Below are positions 1-4,411 of a DNA stretch of 9,671 nucleotides, piece after piece. The position numbers and the translations under genes are program-made. The notes under the pieces are model-generated. The model was given only the letters and a program-made list of their open reading frames with translations. It did not search any database and was not told where the DNA came from. The stretch covers positions 1 to 9,671 of the forward strand of contig MFRJ01000036.1 in assembly GCA_001784535.1 (NCBI GenBank), in the 5' to 3' direction. The DNA comes from Candidatus Melainabacteria bacterium GWA2_34_9. Its GTDB lineage: Bacteria > Cyanobacteriota > Vampirovibrionia > Gastranaerophilales > UBA9971. How positions within the stretch are numbered: the stretch's first letter is position 1; the number at the start of each line of letters is the position of its first letter.

Positions 1-279
1 TAAAATTGCTGTTTTTTCATCCTGAAGCTCTGCCGCACATTTTGCCTGATAAAACAATACAGCATCATAAGCAGGATAACCGGAAGAAATTTTAGCGTAA
101 GTATAAAAAGCATCTTTGAATTCGCCGTTTTTTTGATATTCTCTTGCAGTTCTGTAAAGGCTTCTTGATTTTTCAATATTCTGAAAATCAAAAAAACCGG
201 GGTTTTTAACCACTGTAAAAAACAATAAACCCAATCCCACTATAAAAAATAAAACATGTGATTTTAATATATTTTTCAT
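1..279 (-). CDS. Membrane-anchored repeat-type protein, N-terminal part (possible lytic transglycosylase)
   Basis: The first 93 residues of a gene running off the left edge. ATG is at 279-277. Residues 8-24 are one hydrophobic segment (HVLFFIVGLGLLFFTVV) after a short basic N-terminus, so this is either a single-pass anchor with the rest outside the membrane or an uncleaved signal. Residues 34-93 are helical with TPR-like spacing (LYRTAREYQKNGEF, then YPAYDAVLFYQAKCAAE). Such an arrangement is seen at the start of Slt-type lytic murein transglycosylases, but the catalytic domain would lie outside the window, so this is a guess. A generic TPR scaffold fits as well. It begins 33 nt after the 5'-nucleotidase stop on the same strand, so the two are probably co-transcribed. 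The ribosome site is weak (GAG about 6 nt upstream). Confidence 0.8.
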   Translation of the reverse strand, partial: MKNILKSHVLFFIVGLGLLFFTVVKNPGFFDFQNIEKSRSLYRTAREYQKNGEFKDAFYTYAKISSGYPAYDAVLFYQAKCAAELQDEKTAIL

Positions 280-312
280 AAAAACTCAAAATAATTTAAA
301 GACCATATTAGT

Positions 313-1950
313 TTAGTATAAATTAATCTTATCTTCTACTTCAACCGAAACAGGAGAATTTTTCTTTATATAATCAATTATTGCATTTTGAACAAATATA
401 CTTGTTTTTTTTACATTTTTTGCATTATTAAACTGAGAATAACAATTTCCGCCGTTAAATATAAAATCATTCATTGCAATTTTATAATATTTATCATTTT
501 CCAGAGGTTTTCCATTAATTTTAATATTTGAAACCTTATTTCCTTCTTTTATTATTTTTAAGCCGTCTTCTGAAAGAACTTGAGGGGGTTCTTTTACATT
601 CACATCATATTTCAACCCTAAAGATTGAAGTAGCCCTGCATTTGATTCGGGAAAGTAGCGAGAACTGGTTTCCAGAACAGATTTAATATCACTACCTTTA
701 ACATCTGCAACAACTATTAAATTTTCAAAAGGATAAACTTCAAATACATCTGCCAGTGTTATGGTGCCTGCTTTCCATGGTTTTTTGCTTCTTATACCGC
801 CCCCATTAATTATAACTATTTCAGCTTCAGGGCATTTTTCTTTTATTGCCTGATTTATGAGCGCACCATATTTATTAAGTTGTTTCCTTGTGCTCGGTTC
901 GCCCTCAAAAGAAACTTTTATTTCACCAATTTTTTGATTCGACTGTAAATAAATTTTTTGATAAAGCTTTGCTATTTTTCTTTCAAAATAACTATCTTTA
1001 TCCGTTCCGTCAACCAGAATCGAATCATAATTATATTTTTCAATATTTTTATTTTCAAAATTCAGGTCTAAACTTCCGATATTTATCCCAAATTCACCGT
1101 CTTGCACTATTAATGTGAAGGAGTTTAAATCTTCCAAACCTGGCTTTTCATGAAAGCCGTTTTTCAGATTTTCACTCCCGCTCCGCAACGTTGAAGTTTT
1201 GCCATGGAAAACCTGATAAGGCTTTTTTAAGAATGTATGACTGTGTCCCCCAACTATAACATCTACTTCGGGAACAGCTTTTGCAACCTTTATATCTTCT
1301 TCAAATCCGGAATGAGAAAGAACAACGATTAAATCAACTTTTGAATTAACTTCTTTTACTATATTTTTTGTGGTTTCAATAGAATCTAAAACCTCTATAT
1401 TACGGGAATTACTGACAAGTGTTTTTAGATCATTAGCTATAATCCCTATAACTGCTACTTTAAATCCGTTATAATCTTTTATAATATAAGGTTTTACTTT
1501 CTTTTGAAGCTCAGAATTATTTAAAAACCTGATGTTTGCGCATAAAAAAGGGAACTTTGCCGATCCAACCATTTTTTCTATACCGGAAATCCCTTTGTCA
1601 AATTCGTGGTTTCCTAATTCTGCGGCATCATAACCCACTTCAGACATAAGTTTCATATCGGGGATACCGTCAAAAAACTTAAAAAACAAAGTTCCCTGAG
1701 CAATATCACCTGCATCAAGTACTAAAACATTTTTATTTTGAGATTTAATTTTTTTAATCAGTTTTGCCCGTGCCGCAAATCCGCCAACATCCTGTTTGTT
1801 ATCATAATCCACAGGCTTAAGACGACCATGAACATCATTTGTATGAATAATTGTAAGGTTATGCGCTTCTTGAGCAAGAGAATAACTTATATTACCGCAA
1901 AAAACAGCTAAAAAACTAAAAATAATTATTAAAAATCTTTTATAATTCAT
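313..1950 (-). CDS. Secreted 5'-nucleotidase / UshA-like metallophosphoesterase
   Basis: 545 residues, close to the UshA length. It should remove phosphate from nucleotides, or from related phosphoesters, outside the cytoplasmic membrane, using two metal ions. A Sec signal peptide covers residues 1-26, with likely cleavage after S-L-A26; the C at 18 does not form a lipobox. The metallophosphatase motifs are in order: HTNDVHG 36-42, LDAGD 78-82, GNHEF 113-117, LSH 211-213 and GGHSHT 234-239. The C-terminal nucleotidase domain shows NGGGIR 382-387 and YPFEN 406-410. Where relatives usually have GGDGY this protein has GGNCY at 500-504, a change at the substrate site. About 30 extra residues (248-277) lie between KPYQV and the TLIVQDGEFG strand. 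AAAGGG seven nt before the ATG supports the start. Broad nucleotidase assignment is secure; the exact substrate is not. Confidence 0.93.
   Translation of the reverse strand: MNYKRFLIIIFSFLAVFCGNISYSLAQEAHNLTIIHTNDVHGRLKPVDYDNKQDVGGFAARAKLIKKIKSQNKNVLVLDAGDIAQGTLFFKFFDGIPDMKLMSEVGYDAAELGNHEFDKGISGIEKMVGSAKFPFLCANIRFLNNSELQKKVKPYIIKDYNGFKVAVIGIIANDLKTLVSNSRNIEVLDSIETTKNIVKEVNSKVDLIVVLSHSGFEEDIKVAKAVPEVDVIVGGHSHTFLKKPYQVFHGKTSTLRSGSENLKNGFHEKPGLEDLNSFTLIVQDGEFGINIGSLDLNFENKNIEKYNYDSILVDGTDKDSYFERKIAKLYQKIYLQSNQKIGEIKVSFEGEPSTRKQLNKYGALINQAIKEKCPEAEIVIINGGGIRSKKPWKAGTITLADVFEVYPFENLIVVADVKGSDIKSVLETSSRYFPESNAGLLQSLGLKYDVNVKEPPQVLSEDGLKIIKEGNKVSNIKINGKPLENDKYYKIAMNDFIFNGGNCYSQFNNAKNVKKTSIFVQNAIIDYIKKNSPVSVEVEDKINLY
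1120..1209 (-). other. In-frame insertion with hairpin inside the 5'-nucleotidase gene
   Basis: This stretch encodes residues 248-277, which have no place in the usual family layout, where the strand holding VQAGEFG follows directly after KPxxV. It is richer in G+C than its surroundings (26 of 60 bases over 1141-1200). It contains a hairpin: GGCTTT at 1142-1147 pairs with AAAGCC at 1153-1158 around the loop TCATG, and AAAC at 1136-1139 pairs with GTTT at 1159-1162 after a two-base bulge. The 8-bp palindrome CAACGTTG lies at 1186-1193. The insertion boundaries are estimated from memory of the family, not from an alignment. Confidence 0.45.
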
Positions 1951-2006
1951 AGATTAACCCTTTTTATTTTTATCACACATCTCCAACCCCCTAACTATAA
2001 TGATAT

Positions 2007-2143
2007 TGTCATTCTGAGGGCTTTAGTCCGAAGAATCTAGCCAGTAAACATTTATAAGCTAGAATACCATAATAGAGAGATCTCCCCCTTCTTTTTTGAT
2101 TAAATATCAAAAAAGTGGGTTCCCGGCTTTGCTCAGAATGACA
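2007..2143. repeat. 137-bp dispersed inverted-repeat element (MITE-like), full copy
   Basis: The ends are perfect 12-bp inverted repeats: TGTCATTCTGAG at 2007-2018 and CTCAGAATGACA at 2132-2143. Inside, CTTTTTTGAT (2091-2100) and ATCAAAAAAG (2106-2115) form a 10-bp stem around the loop TAAAT, flanked by C-rich and G-rich runs that can extend it. The left end also folds on itself, with ATTCT at 2011-2015 against AGAAT at 2032-2036 around a GGGCT/AGTCC hairpin. The right 55 bp recur at 4296-4350. There is no coding capacity. GTCATTCTGAG-type repeats are common between genes in many bacteria; mobility is an inference. Confidence 0.8.
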
Positions 2144-2213
2144 CCAGAGCAATTAATTAAATTATAGAAGGTTAAGCTTCATCAAGACAACTTAAAAAAA
2201 GGAAATGTTAAGC

Positions 2214-2241
2214 TTGAATTTAATCTTTTACATGATATAAA
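2214..2241 (+). promoter_or_regulatory. Candidate sigma-70-type promoter for ispH-S1
   Basis: A -35-like TTGAAT at 2214-2219 is followed, after 16 nt, by a -10-like TATAAA at 2236-2241. The -10 is preceded by TGA at 2233-2235, matching an extended -10 (TGn). It lies about 70 nt before the likely ispH start and outside the repeat element, so it is well placed to drive both ispH and the S1 gene. Confidence 0.5.
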
Positions 2242-2297
2242 ACTATTACTAAGGCGAAGCGGTTATTTTTACCAGTTAGCTTTAAATCTCTCGGATT

Positions 2298-2305
2298 GGA
2301 AGTGA
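2298..2305 (+). promoter_or_regulatory. Ribosome binding site that decides the ispH start
   Basis: GGAAGTGA differs at one position from GGAGGTGA, the complement of the 16S rRNA tail. It sits 7 nt before CTG at 2313 and 10 nt before ATT at 2316. No ATG, GTG or TTG lies in frame between the upstream stop (TAA 2283-2285) and the first conserved IspH residues, so this site points to a non-canonical start. Confidence 0.5.
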
Positions 2306-2312
2306 CCTTAAA

Positions 2313-3194
2313 CTGATTTCTACATTAAAAGATATAAAATTAGCCCAGCATGCCGGTTTTTGTTATGGCGTCCAAAGGGCAGTAGACTTATCAATAAAAA
2401 TAAAAAAAGATAATCCTGATGTACCTGTCTATATTTTAGGACAATTAATTCATAACAATCAGGTAATTGAAGATCTTAACAGGCTTGGTGTTCAAACAAT
2501 CAGTGAAATACCTGAAAAAATTGACGGAATTTGTATTATAAGAACTCATGGTGTAACCCCTCAAACTATTCAAACTCTTGAATCGAAAGGTTGCAAGATT
2601 ATTGATGCTACTTGTCCTGACGTAAAAAGAGTTCAAGATAAAGCAAAAGATCTTGCAAAAGACGGTTACCGTGTAATCATAATAGGAAAAGCCGACCACC
2701 CTGAAGTTATAGCCATTAAAGCCCATGCGGACTTATATTCGGAACGCGAAGCACTGGTTATTTCTTCAAAAGAAGAAGCTGAAAAATTTTTACCGGAAGT
2801 CAAAGAATCTAAAAAAATCGGGGTTGTTATACAGACAACACAGCTTATAGAAAATTTCAAAGAAATTTTACCGATTATTGCCGAGTATTCTAAAGAATTA
2901 AAAGTTTATAACACAATATGTTCAGCGACTTTTAAAAGACAACAGTCTGCAAAAGCACTTGCAAGAGAAGTTGAGCTTATGATAGTAGTCGGCAGCAAAT
3001 CCAGCGCCAACACAACACACCTTGCCGAAATTATTAAACCCATAAAAGAAACCATACTTATAGAAACAAGTGAAGAACTTGAAAACTACAAAGACATTAT
3101 TAATAAAACACAAAAAATTGGGGTTACAGCAGGAGCTTCCACCCCGGAATATGTAATAACAGAGGTAATTAAAAGAATAGGAGAATTAAATTAG
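2313..3194 (+). CDS. ispH: 4-hydroxy-3-methylbut-2-enyl diphosphate reductase (IspH), non-canonical start
   Basis: IspH makes IPP and DMAPP from HMBPP in the last step of the non-mevalonate (MEP) isoprenoid pathway, in the cytoplasm, with an iron-sulfur cluster. Numbering from CTG 2313 gives 293 residues. All three cluster cysteines are visible: C17 (HAGFCYGV), C101 (DATCPDV) and C203 (NTICSAT). Substrate-site residues are also present: H47 (LIHN), H79 (RTHG), H129 and E131 (DHPE), and the SSANTTHL segment. The frame is closed upstream by TAA at 2283-2285 and holds no ATG, GTG or TTG before the conserved N-terminus. Candidate starts are CTG 2313 (best ribosome-site spacing), ATT 2316, or ATA 2334, which would give the usual short N-terminus before KLAQHAGF. 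Its TAG stop overlaps the GTG of the S1 gene. Identity is certain; the start is not. Confidence 0.95.
   Translation: MISTLKDIKLAQHAGFCYGVQRAVDLSIKIKKDNPDVPVYILGQLIHNNQVIEDLNRLGVQTISEIPEKIDGICIIRTHGVTPQTIQTLESKGCKIIDATCPDVKRVQDKAKDLAKDGYRVIIIGKADHPEVIAIKAHADLYSEREALVISSKEEAEKFLPEVKESKKIGVVIQTTQLIENFKEILPIIAEYSKELKVYNTICSATFKRQQSAKALAREVELMIVVGSKSSANTTHLAEIIKPIKETILIETSEELENYKDIINKTQKIGVTAGASTPEYVITEVIKRIGELN
3179..3184 (+). promoter_or_regulatory. Ribosome binding site for the S1 gene, inside ispH
   Basis: AGGAGA lies within the last codons of ispH, 9 nt before GTG at 3194. It supports GTG as the real S1 start and hence the 1-nt stop/start overlap (TAGTG) and translational coupling. Confidence 0.7.
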
Positions 3195-4288
3195 TGGTAG
3201 AAGCAGTTAAAGAAAAACAAACGGAAGTGTTAATCAGTGAATTCGAAAGACTATTAAATCAATCATTTGATTATAATTTTAAAGTAGCTGATGTTGTTAA
3301 GGGTACAATTATAAAAGTTGACAAAGGCGGTATTTTTGTTGATATAGGAAGCAAAACAGAAGCTTTTCTGCCCCTTAAAGAACTTTCAAACGTTCCTTTT
3401 TCAAGCCCTGAAGATATTGTTTCAGTGGGTGACGAGAAAGAATTTTATATTGTAAAAGAAGAAAACGAAGAAGGTCAGATAATGGTCTCTTTAAGAAGAG
3501 TTCATTATGCTAAAAATTGGGATAAACTTAATGAATTCCGTCAAAACGAAGAAACAATAACCGCTAAGGTTATTTCTCTTGTCAAAGGTGGCGTAATTGT
3601 TGAAGTTCAGGAATTAAGAGGCTTCATTCCTGCCAGCCAGTTAAGAACAGGTACTCCCCACGAAGGTCTTGTGAATCAAGAATTACAGGTTAAAATTCTT
3701 GAATCTGATGCTAAGAAAAACAAACTTATTCTTAGTGAAAGACTTGCTCTTGCTGAAGAAAGAAAAAGAATAGCCGGCAGCATCGTTGCAAACCTTGAAG
3801 TTGATCAAATTGTAGAAGGTGAAGTAGTAAGAATAGCCGATTTCGGTGCATTTATTGATATTATGGGCATAGACGGACTTCTTCCTATTTCCGAAATTTC
3901 ATGGCAAAGAATCAAACACCCTTCAGATATTCTTTCTTTCGGTCAAAAAGTTCAGGTTAAAATCCTTAACATTGATACCGATTTAAACAGAATAAGCCTG
4001 AGTCTTAAGAGAATGGAAGAAAATCCTTGGGTTTCAGTTGAAAGTGAATTCCAGGAAGGTCAGATTATCAAAGGCATAGTCAATAAAATAACAACTTTTG
4101 GCGCTTTTGTTAATATTTATCCCGGTGTTGAAGCACTTCTTCCTGTAGCAGAAATGTCTGATTCCCATATAAATCCTTTCGAAGTGCTTTCTGTCGGACA
4201 AGAAATTGAAGTATTAATCAAAAGATTTTCTCCTCAAGAAAGAAGAATCGGATTAAGCTTAAAAGACGTTCAAAAAGCTCAACAATAA
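3194..4288 (+). CDS. rpsA: S1 RNA-binding protein with four S1 domains (30S ribosomal protein S1 type)
   Basis: 364 residues from a GTG start. Four S1/OB-fold domains are visible at about 32-102 (VKGTIIKVDKGGIFVDIG), 118-183 (AKVISLVKGGVIVEV), 203-273 (VEGEVVRIADFGAFIDI) and 287-357 (IKGIVNKITTFGAFVNI). Each runs from a G-x-V/I strand to an L-S-L/R-type end. Domains 3 and 4 keep the FGAFV/I RNA-binding strand best; domain 2 is the most divergent. Four domains match the shorter S1 proteins of Gram-positive and cyanobacterial-type lineages rather than the six-domain E. coli protein. It should bind single-stranded mRNA and aid translation initiation; whether it is a core ribosomal subunit or an accessory RNA-binding protein cannot be told. 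It overlaps ispH by 1 nt and is followed by a strong terminator at 4366-4402. Confidence 0.93.
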   Translation: MVEAVKEKQTEVLISEFERLLNQSFDYNFKVADVVKGTIIKVDKGGIFVDIGSKTEAFLPLKELSNVPFSSPEDIVSVGDEKEFYIVKEENEEGQIMVSLRRVHYAKNWDKLNEFRQNEETITAKVISLVKGGVIVEVQELRGFIPASQLRTGTPHEGLVNQELQVKILESDAKKNKLILSERLALAEERKRIAGSIVANLEVDQIVEGEVVRIADFGAFIDIMGIDGLLPISEISWQRIKHPSDILSFGQKVQVKILNIDTDLNRISLSLKRMEENPWVSVESEFQEGQIIKGIVNKITTFGAFVNIYPGVEALLPVAEMSDSHINPFEVLSVGQEIEVLIKRFSPQERRIGLSLKDVQKAQQ

Positions 4289-4295
4289 ACTATAT

Positions 4296-4350
4296 TTCTT
4301 TTTTGATTAAATATCAAAAAAGCGGGTTCCCTGCTTTGCTCAGGATGACA
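4296..4350. repeat. Partial second copy of the 2007-2143 element
   Basis: These 55 bp match 2089-2143 at 52 positions (differences at 4323, 4332 and 4344). The 10-bp stem CTTTTTTGAT / ATCAAAAAAG (4298-4307 and 4313-4322) is unchanged, and the copy ends in the same right terminus with one change (CTCAGGATGACA). The left half of the element is missing. It starts 8 nt after the S1 stop codon, so its hairpin would lie at the 3' end of that mRNA. Confidence 0.85.
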
Positions 4351-4365
4351 AAGAAAATTCAGGAT

Positions 4366-4402
4366 AAAAAGAGGGAAGGTTTTTAAAACCTTCCCTCTTT
4401 TT
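4366..4402. terminator. Bidirectional intrinsic terminator between S1 and the FtsH-like gene
   Basis: A perfect 18-bp inverted repeat, 4366-4383 and 4385-4402, around one central base. The core is GAGGGAAGG / CCTTCCCTC, with A-runs on one side and T-runs on the other, so either strand gives a GC-rich stem followed by U residues. It lies 77 nt after the S1 stop and 9 nt after the stop of the convergent minus-strand gene, so it can end transcription for both. Confidence 0.92.
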
Positions 4403-4411
4403 ATTATTATT

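Larger units (their letters stand above)
1951..2312. other. Divergent spacer between the 5'-nucleotidase and ispH
   Basis: 362 nt with no convincing gene. It separates the minus-strand nucleotidase from the plus-strand ispH unit. It holds the 137-bp inverted-repeat element (2007-2143), then an AT-rich stretch with the candidate ispH promoter at 2214-2241 and the ispH ribosome site at 2298-2305. A frame at 2236-2316 is open for about 26 codons but has no credible start. I could not find a convincing promoter for the nucleotidase. Confidence 0.7.

Noticed and set aside
1951..2006. A promoter for the 5'-nucleotidase on the minus strand (TATAGT near the repeat edge).
   Set aside because: No -35 at workable spacing; the match is no better than chance in this base composition.
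2236..2316. An open stretch (about 26 codons, including FLPVSFKSLGLEV) just before ispH.
   Set aside because: It has no ATG, only TTG/GTG near its end, and stops inside the proposed ispH start region. Too short and without a ribosome site for a start.
2445..2860. Open frames on the minus strand opposite ispH.
   Set aside because: The plus strand encodes IspH with all its conserved motifs; the antisense frames have no recognisable content.
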